This document shows, one piece after another, positions 1 to 6,619 of a DNA stretch of 8,959 nucleotides. A program made the translations under genes and the position numbers. Positions within the stretch are counted from its first letter, which is position 1. Each line of letters opens with the position of its first letter. Where the stretch lies: contig SCTP01000010.1 in NCBI GenBank assembly GCA_004322325.1, positions 1-8,959 of the forward strand, given 5' to 3'. The DNA is from Gammaproteobacteria bacterium. GTDB lineage: Bacteria; Pseudomonadota; Gammaproteobacteria; DSM-16500. Below the pieces are notes generated by a model. The model saw nothing but the letters and a program-made list of their open reading frames with translations. It made no database searches and was not told the origin of the DNA.

Positions 1-1079
1 TCCCCCAACGCCGCAATCAAATCCGCATTATACTCATGAATCAACGCCTCAATCACCGGATCCACCTCTCCTTCCATAATCTGCGGCAATTGATACAACG
101 TTAAATTAATCCGATGATCCGTCAATCTCCCCTGCGGATAATTATACGTTCGAATACGCTCCGACCGATCGCCCGTCCCCACCAAACTCCGCCGCGCTTC
201 CGCCTGCTGCTTCTGCTGCTTCTCACGCTCAGCCGAAAGAATTCGCGCTTTCAACAACGACATCGCCCGCGCACGATTTTTATGCTGCGAACGCTCATCC
301 TGGCACTCCACCACCGTCCCCGTCGGAAGATGCGTAATACGAATCGCAGAATCCGTCTTTTGCACATGCTGACCACCTGCACCCGATGCACGAAACGTAT
401 CAATGCGCAAATCCGCAGGATTAATATCGATACTTTCAATTTCTTCTTGCTCCGGCAAAATCGCCACCGTGCACGTTGATGTATGAATTCGCCCTTGCGC
501 TTCCGTCGCAGGCACACGCTGCACACGATGTACGCCAGATTCAAACTTAAAGCGTGAATAAGCCCCTTGACCAATAATACGAACGATGACTTCTTTATAG
601 CCGCCATGCTCACCATGACTTTCACTAATAATTTCCAGCTTAAACCCTTTATTTTCCGCATACCGCATATACATACGGCAAAGATCACCAGCAAAAATCG
701 CTGCTTCATCACCACCTGTTCCCGCTCGGATTTCTAAAAAGATATTGTTATCATCATTCGGATCGCGCGGTAATAACGCCACTAACAATTTATCTTCTAA
801 CTGCCCCATCTGCTCTTCAATTTGCTTAATCTCTTGTTTCGCCAATTGCTGTAGCTCTGGATCTTCTTCCTCTGCTAATGCTTTCGCTTCCACTAATTGC
901 TTCTCATCCACTTGATGTTGCAGAAACATTTGCACAAAAGGTTCAATCTGCGCGTATTCTTTCGTTAATTCACGATATCGATTCAAATCCTCTGTCACCT
1001 TCGGATCCGATAACATTTCTTTTAATTCGTCATAACGACTCATCAGTCGTTGTAATTTAGTGTGTATAGATGGTTTCAT
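1..1079 (-). CDS. prfA: Peptide chain release factor 1 (RF1), 3' end cut by window edge
   Basis: Class I release factor that reads UAA and UAG stop codons in the ribosomal A site and triggers hydrolysis of the finished peptidyl-tRNA. Reading the minus strand from the ATG at 1079 gives an open frame of 359 codons to the left edge, starting [19 protein letters not shown]. The E. coli protein has 360 residues, so only the last residues and the stop are missing. Key motifs are all in one frame: GTGGDEAA (around 699-719), the codon-recognition tripeptide PAT (residues 190-192, 504-512), which marks RF1 rather than RF2 (SPF), and the catalytic GGQ (residues 235-237, 369-377) in the context ASGAGGQHV. 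The start codon overlaps the hemA stop as ATGA, so translation is probably coupled to hemA, in the same order as in E. coli. prmC, which methylates the GGQ glutamine, is often next downstream but lies outside the window. Identification is certain. Confidence 0.97.
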   Translation of the reverse strand, partial: MKPSIHTKLQRLMSRYDELKEMLSDPKVTEDLNRYRELTKEYAQIEPFVQMFLQHQVDEKQLVEAKALAEEEDPELQQLAKQEIKQIEEQMGQLEDKLLVALLPRDPNDDNNIFLEIRAGTGGDEAAIFAGDLCRMYMRYAENKGFKLEIISESHGEHGGYKEVIVRIIGQGAYSRFKFESGVHRVQRVPATEAQGRIHTSTCTVAILPEQEEIESIDINPADLRIDTFRASGAGGQHVQKTDSAIRITHLPTGTVVECQDERSQHKNRARAMSLLKARILSAEREKQQKQQAEARRSLVGTGDRSERIRTYNYPQGRLTDHRINLTLYQLPQIMEGEVDPVIEALIHEYNADLIAALG

Positions 1080-2332
1080 ATCCGCTCAAGTTCAGCATCA
1101 GGAATAGCAAATAATTGTTTTGCTAAGGTTAATAATTCAAAACGCCCTTCTGCACCTGCTTGTCGTAATTGCACAGAAGGCGTGTGTAATAATTTTTGGG
1201 TGAAGGCATACGCAAACGCTTCCAAGACTTCGGCTGGATCCGCGCCTTGTTGTAACTGTTGCTTCGCTTTCTTTAATTCCATCCGACAAATTTCTTCAAT
1301 TTGACCACGATACGCTCGAATGGTATGCGTCACTTTATCTAAAGACGCCATTTCTGCCATAAACGCGCTACTTTTTTGACGAATCATTTCGCGCGCTTTT
1401 TCTGCCGCATGCTCGCGGCCTTGTCGATTTTTTTCGATAATGGATTTTAAGTCGTCAATACAAAATAGTTTAACGTTGGCTAACTCAGCCACCGCAGGCT
1501 CAATATCTCGCGGCACAGCAATATCAATCAAGGTGACTGGTTTATCCCGATGTGCTTGCAGCATATCTTTCTTAATCAGTGGCACCGCGCTGCCCGTGGC
1601 AGAAAAAACAATATCAGCACGCGCTAAAGCTGCGCTCAATTTATCTAAGCCATAAACACTGCCGCCCAACTCTTCTGCCAATTCCATGGCTTTCTCAATA
1701 CTACGATTCACCAACACTGGCGGCTTGGTTAAATGCGCTTTTAAATATCGTATCAAGAGGGCCGCTGTCTCGCCTGCACCGAGTATCACCACATTGGCCT
1801 GCGCTAATTCACCCATCTGCTGTTTAGCAAAATGCACCGCCGCGGAGGCAACGGAAACAGGACAAGCACCAATCGCTGTGGAGGTACGGATTTCTTTGGC
1901 AAAGGTAAAAATCTGCTGGAAAAGTCGATGAAAAACACTCGCGACAGCCCCCGCCGCACAGCTTTCAGAAAAAGCTTCTTTCATCTGACCTAAAATCTGC
2001 GGCTCGCCGATAATCATGGAATCCAGACTACACGCCACCTTCATCATCTGCGCCACCGCTTCTTCATCACGATAGACATAGATCGCCGGCTCAAGCTCGT
2101 GACGAGGCAATGACGTCTGCGTACAAAACCACTCGTACACGCCGTCAAGGTCATCGGCCAGACAATATAATTCAGAGCGATTACACGTCGAGAGTAAGAC
2201 AGCTTCCTGCGCGTAACCATGGTTTAATAAGTCCTGTAGATAGAGAGACAGTTTATCGAGAGCAAAATAAACTTGCTCTCGCACCATCACAGGCGCTGTT
2301 TTATGATTGATCCCTATAGTGAAAATCGACAT
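1076..2332 (-). CDS. hemA: Glutamyl-tRNA reductase (first step of C5 tetrapyrrole synthesis)
   Basis: NADPH-dependent reduction of glutamyl-tRNA(Glu) to glutamate-1-semialdehyde, the committed and usually rate-limiting step of heme and siroheme synthesis by the C5 route; cytosolic. From the ATG at 2332 the protein has 418 residues, the usual size. It shows GINHKTAP at the N-terminus, the catalytic cysteine in [18 protein letters not shown], a Rossmann nucleotide-binding motif ILGAGETA (about 183-190), DIAVPRD (about 270-276) and a helical C-terminal dimerisation domain. An in-frame TTG at 2344 would add four residues, but the ATG at 2332 puts the catalytic cysteine at position 50, exactly as in E. 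coli HemA, so I prefer it. Neither start has a good Shine-Dalgarno. The stop TGA overlaps the prfA ATG. Divergent from lolB, as in E. coli. Confidence 0.97.
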   Translation of the reverse strand: MSIFTIGINHKTAPVMVREQVYFALDKLSLYLQDLLNHGYAQEAVLLSTCNRSELYCLADDLDGVYEWFCTQTSLPRHELEPAIYVYRDEEAVAQMMKVACSLDSMIIGEPQILGQMKEAFSESCAAGAVASVFHRLFQQIFTFAKEIRTSTAIGACPVSVASAAVHFAKQQMGELAQANVVILGAGETAALLIRYLKAHLTKPPVLVNRSIEKAMELAEELGGSVYGLDKLSAALARADIVFSATGSAVPLIKKDMLQAHRDKPVTLIDIAVPRDIEPAVAELANVKLFCIDDLKSIIEKNRQGREHAAEKAREMIRQKSSAFMAEMASLDKVTHTIRAYRGQIEEICRMELKKAKQQLQQGADPAEVLEAFAYAFTQKLLHTPSVQLRQAGAEGRFELLTLAKQLFAIPDAELERI

Positions 2333-2337
2333 GAGGA

Positions 2338-2366
2338 TTGCCAAGTTATCGTTTTGAGCATATTTT
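2338..2366 (+). promoter_or_regulatory. Candidate sigma70 promoter for lolB
   Basis: TTGCCA (2338-2343, five of six consensus bases) and TATTTT (2361-2366, four of six) with a 17-base spacer point toward lolB. The predicted start is near 2373, leaving a leader of about 33 bases. The -35 box abuts the hemA start and the -10 coincides with that of the divergent hemA promoter candidate, so the two could not easily be occupied together. Confidence 0.4.
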
Positions 2367-2391
2367 ATTCTGAAACCTGGATGAAAAACAA
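2362..2391 (-). promoter_or_regulatory. Candidate sigma70 promoter for hemA-prfA
   Basis: On the minus strand, TTGTTT (2386-2391) and TAAAAT (2362-2367) are separated by 18 bases. This predicts a start near 2354 and a leader of about 22 bases before the hemA ATG at 2332. Its -10 lies on the same AT-rich bases as the -10 of the opposing lolB promoter candidate. Assigned from consensus and position only. Confidence 0.4.
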
Positions 2392-2405
2392 AGGATATCG
2401 AACAT

Positions 2406-2999
2406 TTGATCAGCTATATTAAAAAAAGTCTCGGCTGCCTGCTCATCGCTGTTACCCTCACCAGCTGTACCACCATGGCACCGCCTCCCACTTCCGTCTC
2501 CTGGCAAAATCGGCAGCTGGCGCTAAATCAACTGCAACAATGGCAGCTCAATGGCAAAGTAGGGATTCAAACCGCTCAAAATGCTGGCAGCGCTAATTTG
2601 AGCTGGATAGAAGATAAACAGCATCATTATACCCTCTCCCTGACTGGCCCATTAGGAACGGGTGGCCTTAAGCTAACAGGCCAACCTGGCTTAGTCATCC
2701 TGGAAACCTCCGATGGCAAACGCTATACCGCTCAAACCCCAGAACAGCTAATTGAATCAGGATGGGATTTACCCCTCACCCCTCTCTATTATTGGATACG
2801 CGGCATACCCGTCCCTGATGTACCATCACATAGGCAATTCGACACTGATCATCGATTAAACACACTCACTCAGTACCAGGCGCAAATCCAATATTTGAGT
2901 TACACACACGTAGGCCAAGTGGAGTTACCTAATAAAATTTTCATCACTTCACCCCGAGTTAAAATAAAAATTATTATTTATGAATGGAAATTGCTTTAA
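2406..2999 (+). CDS. lolB: Outer-membrane lipoprotein insertion receptor LolB
   Basis: LolB is itself an outer-membrane lipoprotein. It takes lipoproteins from the periplasmic carrier LolA and inserts them into the inner leaflet of the outer membrane. The 197-residue product starts at TTG (2406) with AAGGA at 2391-2395 ten bases upstream; I see no in-frame ATG that would serve better. The N-terminus is a lipoprotein signal: MISYIKKS, a hydrophobic stretch, then lipobox LTSC with the lipidated Cys21. The +2 residue is Thr, not Asp, which fits outer-membrane sorting. The mature part carries the LolB signature GPLGTGGLKLTGQPG (about 81-95), whose loop corresponds to the E. coli NPLGSTELELNAQPG region holding the insertion-active leucine, followed by GKRYTA and WIRGIPVPD. 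Its neighbour hemA is divergent as in E. coli, but the ispE usually found downstream is absent. Confidence 0.93.
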   Translation: MISYIKKSLGCLLIAVTLTSCTTMAPPPTSVSWQNRQLALNQLQQWQLNGKVGIQTAQNAGSANLSWIEDKQHHYTLSLTGPLGTGGLKLTGQPGLVILETSDGKRYTAQTPEQLIESGWDLPLTPLYYWIRGIPVPDVPSHRQFDTDHRLNTLTQYQAQIQYLSYTHVGQVELPNKIFITSPRVKIKIIIYEWKLL

Positions 3000-3005
3000 A
3001 TCCCA

Positions 3006-3043
3006 TTGACACTCACCCTCTCTCTCAGCAAAATAGCGCTTCC
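3006..3043 (+). promoter_or_regulatory. Strong promoter with stringent-type discriminator for tRNA-Gln and prs
   Basis: A perfect -35 TTGACA (3006-3011) and CAAAAT (3029-3034, four of six) are spaced by 17 bases. The start would fall near 3041, about 20 bases before the mature tRNA 5' end. Directly after the -10 is GCGCTTCC (3036-3043), which matches six of the seven fixed positions of the GC-rich discriminator GCGCCNCC described for stable-RNA promoters under ppGpp control. The boxes are seen directly; stringent control is inferred. Confidence 0.65.
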
Positions 3044-3060
3044 ATAAATTTTAAAGATAT

Positions 3061-3135
3061 TGGGGTGTAGCCAAGCGGTAAGGCATCGGGTTTTGATCCC
3101 GACATTCCTAGGTTCGATCCCTAGCACCCCAGCCA
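3061..3135 (+). tRNA. tRNA-Gln (anticodon UUG), CCA encoded
   Basis: The 75-base sequence folds as a complete tRNA. The acceptor stem pairs TGGGGTG (3061-3067) with CACCCCA (3125-3131), including the U1-A72 pair known from tRNA-Gln. The D-loop has AGCGGTAAGG. The anticodon stem pairs TCGGG (3086-3090) with CCCGA (3098-3102) around the loop TTTTGAT, whose anticodon is TTG (3093-3095). The T-loop is GGTTCGATCC. The discriminator is G3132 and the 3' CCA (3133-3135) is encoded. It decodes CAA and, by wobble, CAG. It lies only 27 bases before the prs start with no terminator between, so the two are probably co-transcribed. Confidence 0.97.
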
Positions 3136-3149
3136 AAACTCATGTCCTT

Positions 3150-3154
3150 GAGGA
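3150..3154 (+). promoter_or_regulatory. Ribosome binding site that fixes the prs start at GTG 3163
   Basis: GAGGA at 3150-3154 lies eight bases before the GTG at 3163, which is ideal spacing. The in-frame ATG at 3154 overlaps this element and the ATG at 3142 has only the tRNA 3' end upstream, so neither has a usable Shine-Dalgarno. Confidence 0.7.
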
Positions 3155-3162
3155 TGCCGATC

Positions 3163-4110
3163 GTGCCAGAAATAATGATTTTTAACGGTAGTGCCAGCCA
3201 AGAATTAACTCAACGCATCGCAGAACATCTTAATCTTCCTATCGGCAAAGCCGTTGTCGGCCGTTTTAGTGACGGCGAAACCATGGTTGAAATTGAAGAT
3301 AACGTCCGCGGCCGCGACATTTTCGTTATTCAATCCACTTGCGCACCTTCGAATGATACCTTGATGGAACTCTTACTGATGGCCGATGCTTTACGTCGCG
3401 CTTCTGCTGCTAAAATTACCGCTGTGGTGCCTTATTTTGGCTATGCTCGTCAAGATCGCCGTGTTCGCTCTGCGCGCGTACCAATTACCGCTAAAATCGT
3501 CGCCGATATGATGGCGGCTGTGGGCATTAGCCGGCTGGTAACGGTTGATTTGCATGCCGATCAGATTCAAGGCTTTTTCTATATGCCCGTGGATAACCTC
3601 TATAGCACGCCTATTATGCTCGACGATATCCATAAAAATGGTTACCAAAACATCATGGTCGTCTCCCCCGATGTCGGCGGCGTTGTCCGAGCACGTGCGA
3701 TTGCGAAACGCATTCCAGGCGCCGATCTCGCTATCATCGACAAACGACGTCCTAAGCAAAATGAAGCGCAAGTCATGCACATCATCGGTGATGTGAAAGA
3801 CCGTGATTGCATTATCGTCGACGATATTGCCGACACAGCAGGCACCTTATGCCGCGCCGTCGAAGCCTTGAAAGATCATGGCGCTGCCAGGGTCGCGGCT
3901 TATATCACCCACCCTGTCTTCTCCGGTAAAGCGATTCATAACATTGAACACTCTCTTTTAGACGAAATCGTGGTCACTGACACGATTCCGCTCAACCAAG
4001 ATGCCAAACAGTGTGCGCGCATCCGCTCACTGAGCTTAAGCCACATGATCGCGGAAGCCATCCGCCGGATTAGCGGGGCGGGGTCCTTGAGCCGAATGTT
4101 TGTAGATTAA
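3163..4110 (+). CDS. prs: Ribose-phosphate pyrophosphokinase (PRPP synthetase)
   Basis: Transfers pyrophosphate from ATP to ribose-5-phosphate, giving PRPP for purine, pyrimidine, histidine, tryptophan and NAD synthesis; cytosolic hexamer. From the GTG at 3163 the protein is 315 residues, exactly the E. coli length, and begins [11 protein letters not shown] like E. coli MPDMKLFAGNA. With this start the family numbering falls into place: GRFSDGE (33-39), [10 protein letters not shown] (91-100), the active-site His131 in [15 protein letters not shown] with Lys194, and the PRPP-binding loop [10 protein letters not shown] (219-228). ATGs at 3142 and 3154 extend the frame by 7 and 3 residues but lack a Shine-Dalgarno. 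In E. coli prs follows lolB-ispE; here ispE is missing and a tRNA-Gln gene precedes prs, probably on the same transcript. A hairpin with a T tract follows the stop. Confidence 0.97.
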   Translation: MPEIMIFNGSASQELTQRIAEHLNLPIGKAVVGRFSDGETMVEIEDNVRGRDIFVIQSTCAPSNDTLMELLLMADALRRASAAKITAVVPYFGYARQDRRVRSARVPITAKIVADMMAAVGISRLVTVDLHADQIQGFFYMPVDNLYSTPIMLDDIHKNGYQNIMVVSPDVGGVVRARAIAKRIPGADLAIIDKRRPKQNEAQVMHIIGDVKDRDCIIVDDIADTAGTLCRAVEALKDHGAARVAAYITHPVFSGKAIHNIEHSLLDEIVVTDTIPLNQDAKQCARIRSLSLSHMIAEAIRRISGAGSLSRMFVD

Positions 4111-4128
4111 AGCCAAGCTGTGTACAAT
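4100..4128 (+). promoter_or_regulatory. Weak candidate promoter for rplY-pth-ychF
   Basis: TTGTAG (4100-4105, three of six) and TACAAT (4123-4128, five of six) are spaced by 17 bases and straddle the end of prs. The predicted start (about 4135) coincides with the first base of the hairpin at 4135-4158, so a transcript from here would carry that stem-loop at its very 5' end. No better promoter is visible between the hairpin and rplY. Confidence 0.3.
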
Positions 4129-4134
4129 ACGCAT

Positions 4135-4164
4135 CCTCTTCCTGGTCGCGGGAAGAGGGTTTTT
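4135..4164 (+). terminator. Intrinsic-terminator-like hairpin between prs and rplY
   Basis: An eight-base-pair stem, CCTCTTCC (4135-4142) with GGAAGAGG (4151-4158), closes an eight-base loop and is followed by GTTTTT (4159-4164). The T tract is only on the plus strand, so it acts on prs transcripts. The tract is short (five T), so read-through into rplY is likely. If the promoter candidate at 4100-4128 is used, the same structure becomes the 5' end of the rplY leader. Confidence 0.75.
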
Positions 4165-4201
4165 ACAACAATCATTTAACTTATAAAGTGGAGTCAAGAT
4201 C

Positions 4202-4894
4202 ATGGCATCGAAGAATCATCATTTTGAAATCGAAGCAGATGTTCGCCACGATATGGGGAAAGGTGCGAGCCGCCGCCTACGTCATACGGGAAAAGTTCCC
4301 GCCGTTGTCTATGGTGGTGGAGAAGCAGCTGTTTCCATAACGGTCGAACAAAAGAAAATCGCCAAAAGCTTAGAGCACGAAGCGTTTTATTCTCATATTT
4401 TAACCTTAAAAACCAATGGCAAAGCTGAACGTGTCATTTTAAAAGATGTCCAACGGCATCCATACAAGCCCTCTATTATGCACTTAGATTTGCAGCGTGT
4501 ACGGGCAGATGAAAAACTGCACATGCATGTTCCTTTGCATTTTATCGGAGCGGAAAAGGCACCAGGTGTTAAAGATGCAGGTGGTATTGCGTCTCACATC
4601 ATGAGTGATGTGGAAGTATCTTGCTTCCCGGATAACTTGCCGGAATATATTGAAGTGGATATTTCTGAAATGGAGCTTAACCAGATTAAGCACTTGTCCG
4701 ACCTGAAACTGCCTTCTGGCGTGGAGTTAGTCGACTTATTGCATAGCAATGATAGACCGGTGGTTTCCGTTCACATGCCACGTATTGAAGTACCAGAAGA
4801 AATTCCAACTGAAGCACCAACCGCACCGGCTGAAGTCCCTGCTATTGAGCAGAGCGCTCCTGAAGGTGAGCAAGGGGCTGAGAAAGGAAAATAA
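4202..4894 (+). CDS. rplY: 50S ribosomal protein L25, long CTC/TL5-type form
   Basis: Binds 5S rRNA in the large ribosomal subunit. The 230-residue product is the two-domain form (general stress protein CTC / TL5 type), longer than the roughly 94-residue single-domain E. coli L25. The N-terminal 5S-binding domain is about residues 6-97, with GKGASRRLRHTGKVPAVVYGGG (split here as GKGASRRLR and GKVPAVVYGGG) and KDVQRHPYKPSIMHLDLQRV (about 81-100) as the family signature. The C-terminal beta domain (about 101-192) contains VPLHFIGAEKAPGVKDAGG. A Pro/Ala/Glu-rich tail of about 35 residues (195-230) looks disordered and acidic. GGAG at 4190-4193 lies eight bases before the ATG. It leads a probable operon with pth (26 bases on) and ychF; rplY-pth-ychF is a common bacterial order. 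Confidence 0.95.
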   Translation: MASKNHHFEIEADVRHDMGKGASRRLRHTGKVPAVVYGGGEAAVSITVEQKKIAKSLEHEAFYSHILTLKTNGKAERVILKDVQRHPYKPSIMHLDLQRVRADEKLHMHVPLHFIGAEKAPGVKDAGGIASHIMSDVEVSCFPDNLPEYIEVDISEMELNQIKHLSDLKLPSGVELVDLLHSNDRPVVSVHMPRIEVPEEIPTEAPTAPAEVPAIEQSAPEGEQGAEKGK

Positions 4895-4920
4895 TTAGGC
4901 TGATTGGGAGAGCCCGCATT

Positions 4921-5505
4921 GTGTCGCGTAGTATTCAACTGATTGTAGGATTAGCCAACCCTGGCAAAGAATACGCAGAAACACGCCACAATGCGGGCGC
5001 CTGGTTTGTTGACGTCTTAGCACGCAGCGGGCAAATTGTGCTACGGCATGAAAATAAATATCACGGCTTACACGGTCTCGCGCAATTATCCACTCAATCT
5101 TGCCACTTATTAATCCCTACCACTTTCATGAACCATAGCGGCCAAGCGGTACGCAGTTGCATGGATTATCTTAAAATTTCACCAACCTCACTGTTAGTCG
5201 CTCATGATGATATCGATTTACCTGTCGGCACCATCAAACTGAAATTTGATGGCGGGGATGGTGGCCATAATGGGTTGAAAGATATTATCCGCCATTTAAA
5301 CACCAAACAATTTTATCGCTTACGTATCGGTGTAGGACATCCAGGTAAGGGGGAGGATGGTGTGGTGGATTATGTGTTAAATAAGCCGTCGAAAGCAGAT
5401 CGGCAAAAAATTGATGCAGCACTTGAACCTGTTTATGATACCTTACCGCTTATTTTAAGCGGCGACATCGCCAAAGCGATGCAAAAATTACATACCACCC
5501 CTTAA
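4921..5505 (+). CDS. pth: Peptidyl-tRNA hydrolase
   Basis: Cleaves the ester bond of peptidyl-tRNAs dropped from the ribosome, recycling tRNA; essential and cytosolic. The product is 194 residues, the same length as E. coli Pth. Catalytic and binding residues are present: VGLANPGKEYAETRHN with Asn13, Tyr18 and the catalytic His23, FMN with Asn71, AHDDIDLP with Asp96, GGHNGLKDI with Asn117, and RLRIGVGHPG. These align with E. coli Asn10, Tyr15, His20, Asn68, Asp93 and Asn114, a constant offset of three. Translation starts at GTG 4921 with GGGAG at 4906-4910, ten bases upstream; no in-frame ATG lies nearby. It sits 26 bases after rplY and 15 bases before ychF. Confidence 0.96.
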   Translation: MSRSIQLIVGLANPGKEYAETRHNAGAWFVDVLARSGQIVLRHENKYHGLHGLAQLSTQSCHLLIPTTFMNHSGQAVRSCMDYLKISPTSLLVAHDDIDLPVGTIKLKFDGGDGGHNGLKDIIRHLNTKQFYRLRIGVGHPGKGEDGVVDYVLNKPSKADRQKIDAALEPVYDTLPLILSGDIAKAMQKLHTTP

Positions 5506-5520
5506 TACCGGAGAACACAC

Positions 5521-6612
5521 ATGGCTTTGAAATGTGGCATTGTCGGGTTGCCAAATGTGGGCAAATCCACGTTATTTAATTGCTTAACCAAGGCACAAGT
5601 TTCTGCAGCCAATTATCCCTTCTGCACCATTGAACCCAATGTTGGGGTGGTCGCTGTTCCGGATCCGCGTTTAGATAAAATTGCTGCCATTGTGAACCCA
5701 CAGCGAATTTTGCCTACCACGGTAGAATTTGTGGATATTGCGGGCTTAGTCAAAGGGGCGGCTCAAGGTGAAGGATTAGGCAATAAGTTTTTATCCCACA
5801 TTCGCGAAACTGATGCGATTGTCCATGTCGTGCGCTGCTTTGAAGATTCGAATGTCACTCACGTTTCGAATCGCATTTCACCGCAAGAAGATATTGATGT
5901 GATTAACACCGAACTTGCTTTAGCCGATCTTGATACGGTTGATCGTGCTATTTTACGCACGCAAAAAGCCGCCAAGTCAGGCGATAAAACGGCGATGGCT
6001 GAGTTAGCATTACTTGAGAGGGTTAAAAAGCAGCTCGATCAAGGCAAACCTGCACGTGCTTTATCGATTAGTAAAGAAGAAAAACCTGTTTTAGAGAGTT
6101 TACATTTATTAACTTTCAAACCCACTTTATATGCAGCGAATGTATCAGAGAAGGGCTTTACCAATAATCCGTTATTAGAGGAAGTACAAAAAATTGCGGC
6201 GAATGAAAAGGCGCAAGTAGTAGTCATTTGTGCCGCAATGGAAGCAGAAATTGCGGAATTAGAAGATGAAGAAAAACAACTTTTCTTGGCTGAACTTAAT
6301 TTAACTGAACCCGGGCTAGATCGATTAATTCACGCTGGCTATAAATTGCTGGGGCTGGAAACTTATTTCACGGCAGGTGAAAAAGAAGTTCGTGCGTGGA
6401 CGATTCCAGTCGGCGCTACCGCACCGCAAGCAGCGGGAGTGATTCATACAGATTTTGAAAAAGGCTTTATTCGTGCAGAAGTGATTTCGTATGAGGATTT
6501 CATTCGCTATAAAGGTGAAGCAGGGGCGAAAGAAGCAGGAAAGTGGCGGTTAGAAGGGAAAGAGTATGTGATGCAGGATGGGGATATCATGCACTTTCGG
6601 TTTAATGTGTAA
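5521..6612 (+). CDS. ychF: Ribosome-binding ATPase YchF (Obg-family, OLA1-like)
   Basis: P-loop NTPase of the Obg/TRAFAC class that prefers ATP to GTP, binds ribosomes and is linked to translation control and oxidative-stress response. At 363 residues it equals E. coli YchF. Motifs: G1 GLPNVGKS (9-16), switch region [10 protein letters not shown] (31-40), G3 DIAG (72-75), the YchF-type His114 in THVS, and NVSE (207-210) in place of the canonical NKxD, which explains ATP preference. A coiled-coil-like helical insert lies around 130-180 and a TGS domain ends the protein (about 278-361, with [19 protein letters not shown]). GGAG at 5510-5513 is seven bases before the ATG. Last gene of the rplY-pth-ychF run; its stop is seven bases from that of the convergent gene at 6620, with no terminator hairpin between. 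Confidence 0.96.
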   Translation: MALKCGIVGLPNVGKSTLFNCLTKAQVSAANYPFCTIEPNVGVVAVPDPRLDKIAAIVNPQRILPTTVEFVDIAGLVKGAAQGEGLGNKFLSHIRETDAIVHVVRCFEDSNVTHVSNRISPQEDIDVINTELALADLDTVDRAILRTQKAAKSGDKTAMAELALLERVKKQLDQGKPARALSISKEEKPVLESLHLLTFKPTLYAANVSEKGFTNNPLLEEVQKIAANEKAQVVVICAAMEAEIAELEDEEKQLFLAELNLTEPGLDRLIHAGYKLLGLETYFTAGEKEVRAWTIPVGATAPQAAGVIHTDFEKGFIRAEVISYEDFIRYKGEAGAKEAGKWRLEGKEYVMQDGDIMHFRFNV

Positions 6613-6619
6613 GTTACTC

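Noticed and set aside
114..479. Plus-strand open frame of 121 codons rich in Arg and Leu
   Set aside because: It lies wholly antisense to prfA over its GGQ and C-terminal domains; the Leu/Arg runs are simply the complement of Gln/Ala-rich and Arg codons in prfA.
251..715. Minus-strand open frame of 154 codons rich in Arg, Val and Cys
   Set aside because: It is an out-of-frame reading of prfA; the true frame carries GGDEAA, PAT and GGQ without interruption from 1079.
2333..2344. TTG at 2344 as the hemA start
   Set aside because: It adds four non-conserved residues and moves the catalytic Cys from 50 to 54; the ATG at 2332 matches family numbering.
4182..4187. TATAAA as a -10 box for rplY after the hairpin
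   Set aside because: The start would fall at about 4194, after the GGAG at 4190-4193, leaving the message without a ribosome binding site.
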